DNA of 51,991 nucleotides, from positions 553,924 to 605,914 of the forward strand of contig NZ_LMIT01000002.1 in NCBI RefSeq assembly GCF_001428825.1, given 5' to 3'. Made by a program: the position numbers and the translations under genes. Of this stretch, positions 38,691 to 48,188 are shown piece after piece (the first letter of the stretch is position 1; each line of letters opens with the position of its first letter). The notes under the pieces are model-generated. The model did no database searches. It was not told the DNA's origin and saw only the letters and a list, made by a program, of their open reading frames with translations. The stretch is from Nocardioides sp. Root240 (GTDB lineage Bacteria > Actinomycetota > Actinomycetes > Propionibacteriales > Nocardioidaceae).

Positions 38691-39622
38691 GAGAAGTCCT
38701 CCCGGCCGGTGAGCTCGAGGAAGACGTCCTCGAGGTTGCGCTGGCCCAGGGAGAGCGACTCGGGCAGCACGTCGTGGTCGGCGCACCAGGCGGCCACCTT
38801 GGCGAGCGTGGACCCGTCGGCCGGGCCGGAGACCTGCAGGCTCAGCGGGTCCAGGACGGTCAGCTCGGTGTTCTCGCCGAGCGCTGCCGCCAGCGCCTCC
38901 GGGGAGCCGGGCGGGAACGGCTGGGTGACGACGAGCCGGATCGTGGCGACCGTGCCGCCGCGGGTGAGCTCGAGCGGCGTGCCGCTGGCCACCAGCCGGC
39001 CCTTGTCCATGATGTGCACCTTGTCGGCGAGGCGCTCGGCCTCCTCCAGGTAGTGCGTGGTCAGCACGACGGTCACGCCGTCGGCGCGCAGCTCCTCCAG
39101 CAGCTCCCAGACGCCGCGGCGGATCTGCGGGTCGAGACCGGCGGTCGGCTCGTCGACGAAGACGAGCTCCGGGCGCCCGACGAGGGCGAGCGCGAGTCCG
39201 AGGCGCTGCTGCTGGCCCCCCGACAGGCGCCGGTACGGCGTCCGGCCGCACTCGTGCAGCGCGAGGCGCTCCATCAGCAGGTCGACCGGCAGCGGGTGGG
39301 CGTGGAGACGGGCGAAGTGGCGCAGCATCTCGTCGGCGCGCGCACCGCTCCACGCACCGCCGGACTGCAGCATGACGCCGATGCGCGGCAGCAGCGCGGA
39401 GCGCTCGCGGACCGGGTCGAGCCCGAGCACCCGGACCGTGCCGGCCTGCGCACGGCGGTAGCCCTCGCAGGTCTCGAGCGTGGTGGTCTTGCCGGCGCCG
39501 TTGGGACCCAGCACCGCCGTGATGGTGTGCGACTCGACCTCGAAGGAGAGGCCGTCGACCGCGGTCCGTTCGTCGTACCGCATCACCAGGCCGTCGACGA
39601 GCACAGCAGGACCATCGGGCAC
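38687..39622 (-). CDS. ABC transporter ATP-binding protein
   Basis: This 311-residue ATPase has Walker A GPNGAGKTTT, the signature RLSGGQQQRLGLALAL, Walker B LVFVDEPTAGLDP and a switch histidine in TTHYLEEAERLA. The last 90 residues form a DrrA-like C-terminal extension. The GTG at 39622 has TACACT at -12 to -7 on the minus strand, so the mRNA is probably leaderless. It heads the ATPase-permease-ctaA operon. Confidence 0.92.
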   Translation of the reverse strand: MPDGPAVLVDGLVMRYDERTAVDGLSFEVESHTITAVLGPNGAGKTTTLETCEGYRRAQAGTVRVLGLDPVRERSALLPRIGVMLQSGGAWSGARADEMLRHFARLHAHPLPVDLLMERLALHECGRTPYRRLSGGQQQRLGLALALVGRPELVFVDEPTAGLDPQIRRGVWELLEELRADGVTVVLTTHYLEEAERLADKVHIMDKGRLVASGTPLELTRGGTVATIRLVVTQPFPPGSPEALAAALGENTELTVLDPLSLQVSGPADGSTLAKVAAWCADHDVLPESLSLGQRNLEDVFLELTGREDFS

Positions 39623-39628
39623 CCGGCG

Positions 39629-39634
39629 AGTGTA
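39629..39634 (-). promoter_or_regulatory. -10 box for leaderless ABC-ctaA operon
   Basis: Minus-strand TACACT lies at -12 to -7 from the GTG at 39622. Only 18 bases separate it from the opposing box at 39653. Confidence 0.55.
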
Positions 39635-39652
39635 GGACCCGGCCCGGCGCTC

Positions 39653-39658
39653 TACGCT
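39653..39658 (+). promoter_or_regulatory. -10 box for leaderless membrane-protein pair
   Basis: TACGCT lies at -13 to -8 from the GTG at 39666, with no ribosome site. Confidence 0.5.
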
Positions 39659-39665
39659 GGCGGCC

Positions 39666-40031
39666 GTGACTGGTTGGTCCTACGGCGTGATCCTCGCCAT
39701 GGCAGGCGTGGTCGCCGTCCTCCTGGTCGTGGACCTGGTCCGCGACCGATCGGCCCAGGACTCGCACTACATCGGCCTCGCCGTCCTGCAGGTCGGCGTG
39801 CTCGCCCAGCTCGTCGGGGGATCGGTCGCGCTGGCACGCACCGACCGCGACGTCGAGGGCGCGGTCTTCGTGAGCTACCTGGTCACGGTCGCGCTGCTGC
39901 CCGTTGTCGGCGCGTTCTTCTCGCTCGCCGAGCGCTCCCGGGTCGGTACGACGATCCTGCTCCTCGCCGTCGCGACGGTCGCCGGCCTCGAGCTGCGCCT
40001 GTGGGACATCTGGGGAGGCACCCGTGGCTGA
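39666..40031 (+). CDS. Small four-helix membrane protein of unknown function
   Basis: This 121-residue protein is not recognised. Four hydrophobic stretches (about 6-25, 38-58, 68-88 and 92-112) suggest four membrane helices with short loops. Charged residues lie in VRDRSAQDSH and ARTDRDVEG. The GTG has a leaderless -10, and the stop overlaps the next gene by eight bases, so the two are co-translated. The pair sits between the ABC-ctaA operon and sufR, both tied to heme or Fe-S biology. That is a hint rather than evidence of function. Confidence 0.75.
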   Translation: MTGWSYGVILAMAGVVAVLLVVDLVRDRSAQDSHYIGLAVLQVGVLAQLVGGSVALARTDRDVEGAVFVSYLVTVALLPVVGAFFSLAERSRVGTTILLLAVATVAGLELRLWDIWGGTRG

Positions 40032-40422
40032 GGAGCTCTCGACCGGCTGGGGCCGCGCGCTGGTCTTCGTCTACGGCGTGTTCGCCGTCGCCGCGACCGG
40101 GCGCTCCACCGTGCAGCTCGGCGAGGACGCCGGCAAGCTGCCGTACTGGCTCTCGCTCGTGGCGGCGGTGCTCTACCTGCTGGCCACCACCTGCCTGCTC
40201 GTCGGCGGCCGGGTCGGCTGGACCGTCGCGCGCGCGGCTGTCTCGATCGAGCTGGTGGGCGTGCTCGGGGTGGGCGTCTGGAGCTACCTCGACACCGGGC
40301 TCTTCCACGACAAGACGGTCTGGTCGCACTTCGGCCAGGGCTACGGCTTCCTGCCGCTGGTGCTGCCGTTCGCGGGCCTGGCGTGGCTGCGCCACACCCG
40401 CCCCCCCAGCGGCGCCGTGTGA
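40024..40422 (+). CDS. Small membrane protein, partner of preceding gene
   Basis: This 132-residue protein is not recognised. It has four hydrophobic segments (about 13-27, 42-62, 70-92 and 107-122) and a soluble loop with HDKTVWSHFGQGYG. The GTG at 40024 is fixed by its eight-base overlap with the upstream gene. Both small proteins may form a hetero-oligomer. A 75-base gap to the sufR operator follows. Confidence 0.75.
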   Translation: MAEELSTGWGRALVFVYGVFAVAATGRSTVQLGEDAGKLPYWLSLVAAVLYLLATTCLLVGGRVGWTVARAAVSIELVGVLGVGVWSYLDTGLFHDKTVWSHFGQGYGFLPLVLPFAGLAWLRHTRPPSGAV

Positions 40423-40446
40423 CCCGCGCCACGTCGCCGTAGCCAC

Positions 40447-40465
40447 TTAGGCTCGCCTTGCTTGA
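40447..40465. promoter_or_regulatory. Possible DtxR/IdeR-type iron box
   Basis: TTAGGCTCGCCTTGCTTGA matches 13 of 19 positions of the palindrome TTAGGTTAGCCTAACCTAA. The left half is good and the right half poor, so this is a weak candidate. Confidence 0.25.
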
Positions 40466-40486
40466 AGCGGCCGCAGCAATATAGGC

Positions 40487-40501
40487 ACACTTGTGTTGTG
40501 G
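40487..40501. promoter_or_regulatory. SufR-type operator before sufR
   Basis: ACACT-TGTGT-TGTGG matches the ACACT-N5-TGTGA inverted repeat that I recall for mycobacterial SufR at 9 of 10 positions. It lies just after a TATAGG (40480-40485) that could be a -10 with TTGCTT (40458-40463) 16 bp upstream. Confidence 0.6.
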
Positions 40502-40506
40502 AAATC

Positions 40507-41180
40507 ATGACCGGGTCCGACCAGTCGACGCGCCAGCGCGTCGCGCGGTCGATCCTGGTCAACGGACCGTCCACCGCCGCGGCGCTCGCCGAACGTCTCG
40601 AACTGACCCCGGCCGCCGTACGACGTCACCTCGACCAGCTGCTGGCCGAGGGGGCCGTCGATGCCCGTGACCCCCGTCCGGTGGGCTCGCGCGGGCGTGG
40701 TCGCCCGGCGAAGGTGTTCGCGCTGACCGAGCGTGGTCGCGACTCCTTCGACCAGCAGTACGACGACCTCGCGACCGAGGCGATGCGCTTCCTCGCCGAG
40801 ACCGGCGGCACGGAGGCGGTCAAGGCGTTCGCGGAGCGACGCGCCTCCTTCATCGAGCGCCGCTTCCCCGAGGTGCGCGACGCGCACCCGGAGGCCTCGC
40901 CGGCCGAGGTGCTGGCGATGGTCTTCTCCGACGAGGGCTATGCCGCCGCCGTCCGCGAGCTGCCGGTCGTGGGGGAGCAGCTGTGCCAGCAGCACTGCCC
41001 CGTGTCGCACGTCGCCCACGAGTTCCCGCAGCTGTGCGAGGCCGAGACCGAGGCGATCAGCCGGGTCCTCGGCACCCACGTCCAGCGCCTGGCCACCATC
41101 GCCCACGGTGACGGGGTCTGCACCACGTGCATCCCGGTCTCGACAGGCTCGACCACCGAGAAGAAGGAGCAGGTCACGTC

Positions 41181-41184
<4 letters not shown>
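40507..41184 (+). CDS. sufR: SufR, Fe-S-responsive repressor of the suf operon
   Basis: This 225-residue regulator has an N-terminal winged helix ([20 protein letters not shown], then [15 protein letters not shown]). A C-terminal cysteine set at 160, 164, 177 and 205 (C-x3-C-x12-C-x27-C) is the arrangement that binds a [4Fe-4S] cluster in SufR. Loss of the cluster relieves repression. Cys208 is an extra. The ATG at 40507 is preferred; the in-frame GTG at 40498 lies within the operator. A four-base ATGA overlap with sufB makes it the first gene of the operon, so it is probably autoregulated. Confidence 0.9.
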
Positions 41185-42598
<1,414 letters not shown>

Positions 42599-42599
<1 letters not shown>

Positions 42600-43762
42600 T
42601 GACCGCCGAAGTTCTGGAAGGTGCCCTCGAGAAGATCGAGAGCCACCTCCACCCCGAAGGATCCTTCGACGTCGACGCCCACGAGGTGCCGACCGGTCGC
42701 GAGGAGATCTGGCGCTTCACGCCGCTCAAGCGGTTGCGGGGCATCCACGCCGACGCGCCGCTCGCCGGCACGTCGTTCGAGGCGTCCTTCGACGCCCCGG
42801 GCAACGTGCGGGCCGACCGGCTCGCGGACGACTCGCTCAAGGGCGTGTCGGGCCTCGTGCCGTGGGACCGCATCTCCGCCCGCGCGCTGGCGGAGTCCAG
42901 GACCAGCCTCGCGGTGACGATCCCCGCCGAGGCGGTGCTGGAGCGCCCGGTCTTCGTGACCATCAAGGGCACCGGCACCGACGAGGCGACCGCGGCGCAC
43001 CTGGTGATCCGCGCCGAGAAGTTCAGCAAGGCGACGGTCGTGCTGCGCTTCGAGGGCTCGATGACCCTCGCCGACAACGTCGAGATCGTGGTCGAGGACG
43101 GCGCCCAGCTGGCCGTCGTGTCGATCGACGACTGGGCCGACGACGCCGTCCACGTCGGACACCGGCACGTCCGGGTGGGTCGCGACGCGCACTTCAAGCA
43201 CGTCGACATCACCTTCGGCGGTGACGTGGTCCGCCACGACACGACCGCCGACTACGCCGGCCCGGGGGGCTCGGTCGAGATGCTCGGCCTCTACTTCGCC
43301 GACGCCGGCCAGCACATCGAGCACCGGCTCTTCGTCGACCACACCGCCCCGAAGACCAAGTCCCACGTGGTCTACAAGGGAGCGCTGCAGGGCGAGAAGG
43401 CGCACACCGTGTGGATCGGCAACGTGCTGATCCGCAAGGTCGCCGAGGGCATCGAGACCTACGAGGAGAACCGCAACCTCGTGCTCACCGACGGCTGCCA
43501 GGCCGACTCGGTCCCCAACCTGGAGATCGAGACCGGCGAGATCGAGGGCGCGGGCCACGCGTCCGCGACCGCCCGGTTCGACGACGAGCAGCTGTTCTAC
43601 CTCCGCTCGCGCGGCATCTCCGAGAAGGAGGCGCAGCGCCTGGTGGTGCACGGCTTCTTCAACGACCTCATCCGCCAGATCGGCGTCCCCGAGCTCGAGG
43701 AGAGCCTGGCCGCGACCGTGGAGGCGGAGCTCGCCAAGAACGTCCACGCAGGTGTGCTGTGA
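42599..43762 (+). CDS. sufD: Fe-S assembly protein SufD
   Basis: This 387-residue paralogue of SufB completes the SufBC2D complex. A beta-helix middle leads to the conserved C-terminal block DNPNLEIETGEIEGAGHA-like (here SVPNLEIETGEIEGAGHASA) and YLRSRGISEKEAQRLVVHGF. The N-terminus is shorter and variable, as in the family. Its ends overlap sufB by one base and the ferredoxin gene by four. Confidence 0.95.
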
Positions 43763-44094
43763 GCTTCGAGCGGGTCGCCTCGCTGAGCGACGTTCCCACC
43801 TATGAGGCACTGGCGGTCACCGTCGATCGCTACGACGTCGCGATCGCGCGTGACGGCGACGAGGTCTTCGCCCTGCAGGACCTCTGCTCGCACGCCTCGG
43901 TCTCGCTGAGCGAGGGCGAGGTCGCCGATTGCACGATCGAGTGCTGGCTCCACGGGTCGACCTTCGACCTGCGCACCGGCAAGCCCACCACCTTCCCGGC
44001 GACCGAGCCCGTCGCCACCTTCCCCGTCGAAGTGCGTGACGGCGACATCTACGTCGACGTGACCACGACCCTGAATGGAGTCACCCCCGCATGA
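43759..44094 (+). CDS. Rieske-type ferredoxin within the suf operon
   Basis: This 111-residue soluble protein has box I CSHASVSLSEG and box II CWLHGSTFDLRTG, so two Cys and two His bind a [2Fe-2S] cluster. There is no signal peptide and the disulfide cysteines of cytochrome bc-type Rieske proteins are absent, as in oxygenase-type ferredoxins. A gene like this is commonly placed between sufD and sufC in actinobacteria. It may supply electrons for cluster assembly or be a client. GTGA and ATGA overlaps on both sides show strict co-translation. Confidence 0.93.
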   Translation: MSFERVASLSDVPTYEALAVTVDRYDVAIARDGDEVFALQDLCSHASVSLSEGEVADCTIECWLHGSTFDLRTGKPTTFPATEPVATFPVEVRDGDIYVDVTTTLNGVTPA

Positions 44095-44849
44095 GCACCC
44101 TCGAGATCAAGAACCTGCAGGTGTCGGTCGACACCGAGGATGGCGCCAAGGAGATCCTCAAGGGCGTCACGCTGACCATCAAGGACGGCGAGACCCACGC
44201 GATCATGGGCCCCAACGGCTCGGGCAAGTCGACCACGGCGTACTCCATCGCGGGCCACCCCAAGTACACGATCACCGGCGGCGAGGTGCTCCTCGACGGC
44301 GAGAACCTGCTCGAGATGAGCCCCGACGAGCGGGCCCGCGCCGGCCTGTTCCTGGCGATGCAGTACCCCGTCGAGGTGCCCGGCGTCTCGATGGCGAACT
44401 TCCTGCGCACCGCCAAGACCGCCATCGACGGTGAGTCGCCCAAGCTGCGCACCTGGGTCAAGGACGTCAACGGCGCCCTCGACCGGATGAAGCTCGACCC
44501 CGCGTTCTCCAGCCGCTCGGTCAACGAGGGCTTCTCCGGCGGCGAGAAGAAGCGCGCCGAGATCGCCCAGCTCGACCTGCTCGACCCGAAGTTCGCGATC
44601 CTCGACGAGATCGACTCCGGTCTCGACATCGACGCGCTCAAGGTCGTCTCCGACGGTATCAACGACTACGCCGCGCGCGACGGCAAGGGCCTGCTGCTGA
44701 TCACGCACTACACGCGGATCCTGCGCTACGTGAAGCCCGACGTCGTCCACGTGTTCGTCGACGGCCGGATCGCCGAGTCCGGCGGCCCCGAGCTCGCCGA
44801 CGAGCTGGAGGCCAACGGCTACGAGCGCTTCCTCGAGGCGGCGGTCTGA
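44091..44849 (+). CDS. sufC: Fe-S assembly ATPase SufC
   Basis: This 252-residue ABC-type ATPase drives the SufBC2D complex. It has Walker A GPNGSGKST, the signature FSGGEKKRAEIAQ, Walker B AILDEIDSGLDIDAL and switch ITHYTRIL. KYTITGGEVLLDGENLLEMS is typical of SufC rather than transporter ATPases. It overlaps the Rieske ferredoxin gene by four bases. Confidence 0.97.
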   Translation: MSTLEIKNLQVSVDTEDGAKEILKGVTLTIKDGETHAIMGPNGSGKSTTAYSIAGHPKYTITGGEVLLDGENLLEMSPDERARAGLFLAMQYPVEVPGVSMANFLRTAKTAIDGESPKLRTWVKDVNGALDRMKLDPAFSSRSVNEGFSGGEKKRAEIAQLDLLDPKFAILDEIDSGLDIDALKVVSDGINDYAARDGKGLLLITHYTRILRYVKPDVVHVFVDGRIAESGGPELADELEANGYERFLEAAV

Positions 44850-44851
44850 GC

Positions 44852-46123
44852 ATGTCCCTCGAAGGCCTGCTCCCCGAGCTGGCGGTCATCCGCAAGGACT
44901 TCCCGATCCTCGAGCGCACGCTCGCGGGCGGGATGCCCCTGGTCTACCTCGACAGCGCGAACACCTCGCAGAAGCCGCAGGTGGTGATCGACACGATGGT
45001 CGACCACCTCGAGCGGCACAACGCGAACATCGCGCGGGCGATGCACCAGCTCGGCGCCGAGTCCACGGAGGCCTTCGAGGCCGCGCGCGACAAGGTCGCC
45101 GCGTTCATCGGCGCGCCCGAGCGCGACGAGGTGATCTTCACCAAGAACGCCTCCGAGGCGCTCAACCTGGTGGCCAACACCCTGGCCTGGGCCGGACCGC
45201 GCCGGGTCGGTGAGGGCGACGAGGTGGTCATCACCGAGATGGAGCACCACTCCAACATCGTGCCGTGGCAGCTGCTCACGCAGCGCACCGGCGCGACGCT
45301 GCGGTGGTTCGGCCTGACCGACGAGGGCCGCCTCGACCTCTCGAACATCGACCAGCTGATCAACGAGCGCACCAAGGTCGTCTCGCTGACGTGGGTGTCC
45401 AACATGCTCGGCACGATCAACCCGATCGCCGAGATCACCCGCAAGGCCCACGCCGTCGGCGCCATCGTCGTCGTCGACGCGTCGCAGGCCGCGCCGCAGC
45501 TGCCGATCGACCTCGCCGCGATGCCGGCCGACGAGCGCCCCGACCTGGTCGCGTTCACCGGGCACAAGGTCGTCGGCCCGACCGGCATCGGCGTCCTCTG
45601 GGGCTCGCGTGCGGTGCTCGACGAGCTGCCGCCCTTCCTGGGTGGCGGCGAGATGATCGAGACCGTGCGGATGGAGGGGTCGACGTACGCCGGCATCCCG
45701 CACAAGTTCGAGGCCGGCACCCCGCCGATCGTCGAGGCCATCGGCCTCGGCGCCGCGGTCGACTACCTCGGCCATGTCGGCATGGACGCCATCCACCGCC
45801 ACGAGCAGGCCATTACGGCCTACGCGCTCGAGGGCCTGCAGTCGGTCAAGGGCCTCACGGTCCTCGGTCCGCTGGACGCCGCCTCGCGGGGCGGTGCGAT
45901 CTCGTTCGAGCTCGACGGCGTGCACCCGCACGACATCGCCCAGGTGCTCGACAGCCGTGGCGTCGCCGTGCGCGCCGGCCACCACTGCGCGAAGCCGGCC
46001 CACGCGCGATTCGGCGTGCAGAGCTCGACACGCATGTCGTCGTACCTCTACACCGAGCCGCGGGAGATCGACGCGCTCGTCGAGGCGCTGGAATACACCC
46101 GCTCGTACTTCAAGTTGGACTGA
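44852..46123 (+). CDS. sufS: Cysteine desulfurase SufS
   Basis: This 423-residue PLP enzyme takes sulfur from cysteine. The PLP lysine is in FTGHKVVGPTGIGVLWG, TEMEHHSNIVPWQ contains the stacking His, and the active-site cysteine lies in RAGHHCAKPAH. The CSD/SufS class (group II) is clear. It lies two bases after sufC. Its sulfur acceptor is SufU, encoded next. Confidence 0.96.
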   Translation: MSLEGLLPELAVIRKDFPILERTLAGGMPLVYLDSANTSQKPQVVIDTMVDHLERHNANIARAMHQLGAESTEAFEAARDKVAAFIGAPERDEVIFTKNASEALNLVANTLAWAGPRRVGEGDEVVITEMEHHSNIVPWQLLTQRTGATLRWFGLTDEGRLDLSNIDQLINERTKVVSLTWVSNMLGTINPIAEITRKAHAVGAIVVVDASQAAPQLPIDLAAMPADERPDLVAFTGHKVVGPTGIGVLWGSRAVLDELPPFLGGGEMIETVRMEGSTYAGIPHKFEAGTPPIVEAIGLGAAVDYLGHVGMDAIHRHEQAITAYALEGLQSVKGLTVLGPLDAASRGGAISFELDGVHPHDIAQVLDSRGVAVRAGHHCAKPAHARFGVQSSTRMSSYLYTEPREIDALVEALEYTRSYFKLD

Positions 46124-46127
46124 CGAG

Positions 46128-46598
46128 ATGACCGCACAGGATCTGGATGCCCTCTACCAGGAGATCATCCTCGACCACTACAAGCACCCGCACGGCAAGG
46201 GTCTGCGCGAAGCGGACCCCGACCACAGTGCCGAGGTGCACCACGTCAACCCCACCTGTGGCGACGAGGTGACGCTGCGCGTCCACCTCGCCGACGGCGT
46301 CGTCGAGGACGTGTCCTACGACTCCGTGGGCTGCTCGATCTCGCAGGCGTCCGCGTCGGTGCTGCACGACCTCGTGGTCGGCAAGAGCGTCGACGAGGCG
46401 ATGGCGATCCACCAGGAGTTCCTGACCCTCATGCAGGGCAAGGGCACGGTGGAGCCCGACGAGGACGTCCTCGAGGACGGCATCGCCTTCGCCGGCGTGG
46501 CGAAGTTCCCGGCACGCGTGAAGTGCGCGCTGCTCTCGTGGATGGCGTGGAAGGACGCGACGGCGCAGGTCGTCGCCGGAGACGGAGACAAGGCATGA
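46128..46598 (+). CDS. sufU: Zinc-dependent sulfurtransferase SufU
   Basis: This 156-residue protein accepts sulfur from SufS and delivers it to the scaffold. Zinc ligands are Cys44 and Asp46 (NPTCGDEV), Cys69 (SVGCSISQAS) and Cys133 (RVKCALLSW). An 18-20 residue insert relative to IscU (about 100-118, including LMQGKG) is the SufU hallmark. The ATG at 46128 lies four bases after sufS and has GACGAG upstream. It overlaps sufT by four bases. Confidence 0.95.
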   Translation: MTAQDLDALYQEIILDHYKHPHGKGLREADPDHSAEVHHVNPTCGDEVTLRVHLADGVVEDVSYDSVGCSISQASASVLHDLVVGKSVDEAMAIHQEFLTLMQGKGTVEPDEDVLEDGIAFAGVAKFPARVKCALLSWMAWKDATAQVVAGDGDKA

Positions 46599-47041
46599 GC
46601 GAGCACACCCACGACCACAGTCACGACGGGCACGACCACAGCGGCCACGGCCACGGTCACCACGACCACGGCGACCTGCCCCACGTGCCCGAGGCCGCCG
46701 GCCTCGCGGAGGCGAGCACGAACGCGTCGTCGAACGTCGCCCTCGCGGACATCGAGGAGGCGATGAAGGACGTCGTCGACCCCGAGCTCGGCATCAACGT
46801 GGTCGACCTCGGCCTCGTCTACGGCATGCACGTCGACGAGAGCACGAACCTCGTCCTCGACATGACGTTGACCTCCGCGGCCTGCCCGCTGACCGACGTG
46901 ATCACCGACCAGACCAACAGTGCCCTCGAGGGCCTGGTCAACGACGTCGCGATCAACTGGGTCTGGATGCCGCCGTGGGGCCCCGACAAGATCACCCCGG
47001 ACGGCCGCGAGCAGCTGCGGGCGCTCGGCTTCAACGTCTGA
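46595..47041 (+). CDS. sufT: SufT (MIP18/DUF59) with a histidine-rich N-terminus
   Basis: This 148-residue protein has residues 50-148 forming a MIP18-family domain, with DVVDPELGINVVDLGLVYG, the conserved Cys in TSAACPLTDV, and WMPPWGPDKITPDGREQL. SufT helps Fe-S maturation in actinobacteria and firmicutes. The first 30 residues hold 12 histidines in HD/HG repeats, an extension I do not recall from other SufT proteins, which could bind zinc, nickel or copper. The ATG overlap with sufU makes this the authentic start. It is the last gene of the operon. Confidence 0.93.
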   Translation: MSEHTHDHSHDGHDHSGHGHGHHDHGDLPHVPEAAGLAEASTNASSNVALADIEEAMKDVVDPELGINVVDLGLVYGMHVDESTNLVLDMTLTSAACPLTDVITDQTNSALEGLVNDVAINWVWMPPWGPDKITPDGREQLRALGFNV

Positions 47042-47049
47042 GCCTGCTC

Positions 47050-47607
47050 CTAGGTGCAGCGGCCCGCGCGGTGGCCGTAGCGCCACGAGAAGCTGACGAG
47101 CACGTCGCCCTCGGGACCGCGTCCGAACAGGCGCACCCGGTAGGTGCCGCGGTAGCGCGGCGCGGCGAGCTCGAAGAGGCGCGGCGAGACGGCGGTCGGC
47201 GTACGGCCCACGGTGCACCCGGCGCGCCGGGGGTGGGCGAAGCTGCGCACCTGGGCGGACCAGCGCCAGCCGGGTCGGCCGAACCAGAACCGGAGGTTCG
47301 CCGTGCGGTCCACCTTGGCCAGCTGCGCCCGTGTCGGCTCCAGCCCGTCGGAGCAGACGGCGGAGCCGATCTCGCCACCGTCGTCGGTCGTCTCGGAGGG
47401 CGCCGTCCAGCAGTAGGTGGTGGGTCGCAGCGTGACCTGGCGCCGGGGGAGCAGCAGGGTCACGGGCGAGGGCTCCGCGTTCCACGTGTACGACGGCACG
47501 TCGGTCCGCGACGCCGGTGCACCGGTCGCGGTGGCAGGGCCGTGGACCGCCGGGAACGCCAGCAGGGGCAGGACCAGGGCAGGCAGGACGGCGCGGCGGG
47601 AGACCAT
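47050..47607 (-). CDS. Secreted protein of unknown function
   Basis: This 185-residue protein is not recognised. It starts with SRRAVLPALVLPLLAFPAVH, a Sec or Tat-like signal, with cleavage probable near ATA-TGA (about 27). The mature part is beta-rich with four or five Cys (PTTYCWTA, AVCSDGL, AGCTVGR, and a C-terminal RCT), so disulfides are likely. A TACCAT at -12 to -7 fixes the ATG and suggests a leaderless mRNA. It converges on sufT with eight bases between stops. No domain family can be named. Confidence 0.65.
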   Translation of the reverse strand: MVSRRAVLPALVLPLLAFPAVHGPATATGAPASRTDVPSYTWNAEPSPVTLLLPRRQVTLRPTTYCWTAPSETTDDGGEIGSAVCSDGLEPTRAQLAKVDRTANLRFWFGRPGWRWSAQVRSFAHPRRAGCTVGRTPTAVSPRLFELAAPRYRGTYRVRLFGRGPEGDVLVSFSWRYGHRAGRCT

Positions 47608-47613
47608 GTCCCG

Positions 47614-47619
47614 ATGGTA
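47614..47619 (-). promoter_or_regulatory. -10 box for leaderless secreted-protein gene
   Basis: Minus-strand TACCAT lies at -12 to -7 from the ATG at 47607. Confidence 0.5.
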
Positions 47620-47647
47620 GGACCGGCCGCGGGGACGGCAGGGCGAT

Positions 47648-48145
47648 TCAGCGGAACCGCTGGTCCGTGTAGGTCCGCAGGTTCCGCAGCAAGCGCCGGA
47701 AGACCGCGTTCATGACCGGCCTGCCGAGCGGCATCCCGAGCCGGGACGGACCGCGGACGTCGAGCGACAGGGTCCAGGTCAGCCGGCACCCCTCCGGGGT
47801 GGGCACGACGTCGTGCCGCTCGGCGAAGGCCTTCACGGTCCTCGTGGACGACTCGTTGAAGCGGAAGGACATCATCGTCGGCGGCTCCCAGGCCAGGAAC
47901 TCCTCGTCGCCGACGAGACCTCCCCGCATCGTGACCATGCGCCGGGTGCCGACGCCGCGCGGCTCGGGCGTGGTCCACTCCACGTCGGTGATCACCTTCG
48001 CCCAGCGCGGCCACGCGGCAGCGTCGCCCAGCACCTCGAACAGCTCCCCGGGCGTGATCGCGAGGTCGACGGAGTTGGAGTAGCGGTACGGCGCGCGGTC
48101 GACGAAGTCGATCCCGACATGCTCGCACGGGTGCATCGTGGCCAT
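47648..48145 (-). CDS. SRPBCC-family protein
   Basis: This 165-residue START-like fold protein has VDLAITPGELFEVLGDAAAW with the typical first helix, WAKVITDVEWTTPE in the second strand, and SFRFNESSTRTVKAFAER. The C-terminal helix FRRLLRNLRTYTDQRFR closes the pocket. Hydrophobic-ligand binding is likely; no enzyme can be named. The ATG at 48145 has TAGTCT at -13 to -8 on the minus strand, so a leaderless mRNA is likely. A second ATG three codons in is also possible. A KstR-like box lies just upstream, hinting at steroid control. Confidence 0.78.
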   Translation of the reverse strand: MATMHPCEHVGIDFVDRAPYRYSNSVDLAITPGELFEVLGDAAAWPRWAKVITDVEWTTPEPRGVGTRRMVTMRGGLVGDEEFLAWEPPTMMSFRFNESSTRTVKAFAERHDVVPTPEGCRLTWTLSLDVRGPSRLGMPLGRPVMNAVFRRLLRNLRTYTDQRFR

Positions 48146-48152
48146 GGGCAGC

Positions 48153-48158
48153 AGACTA
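48153..48158 (-). promoter_or_regulatory. -10 box for leaderless SRPBCC gene
   Basis: Minus-strand TAGTCT lies at -13 to -8 from the ATG at 48145. It overlaps the KstR-like box by two bases. Confidence 0.5.
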
Positions 48159-48170
48159 GAACACGTTCTC
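48157..48170. promoter_or_regulatory. KstR-like inverted repeat between SRPBCC and acVLRF1 genes
   Basis: TAGAACACGTTCTC matches TnnAACnnGTTnnA at seven of eight fixed positions (last A is C). The core AGAAC-N2-GTTCT is a perfect palindrome. It sits between the two divergent -10 boxes and could repress both. Confidence 0.5.
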
Positions 48171-48175
48171 GTCAG

Positions 48176-48181
48176 TAGGGT
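48176..48181 (+). promoter_or_regulatory. -10 box for leaderless acVLRF1 gene
   Basis: TAGGGT lies at -13 to -8 from the GTG at 48189, with no better ribosome site. Confidence 0.5.
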
Positions 48182-48188
48182 CGGGTCC

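Noticed and set aside
45774..46127. In-frame upstream extension of SufU into sufS
   Set aside because: It overlaps sufS in another frame; the SufU family start is MTAQDLDALYQEII at 46128.
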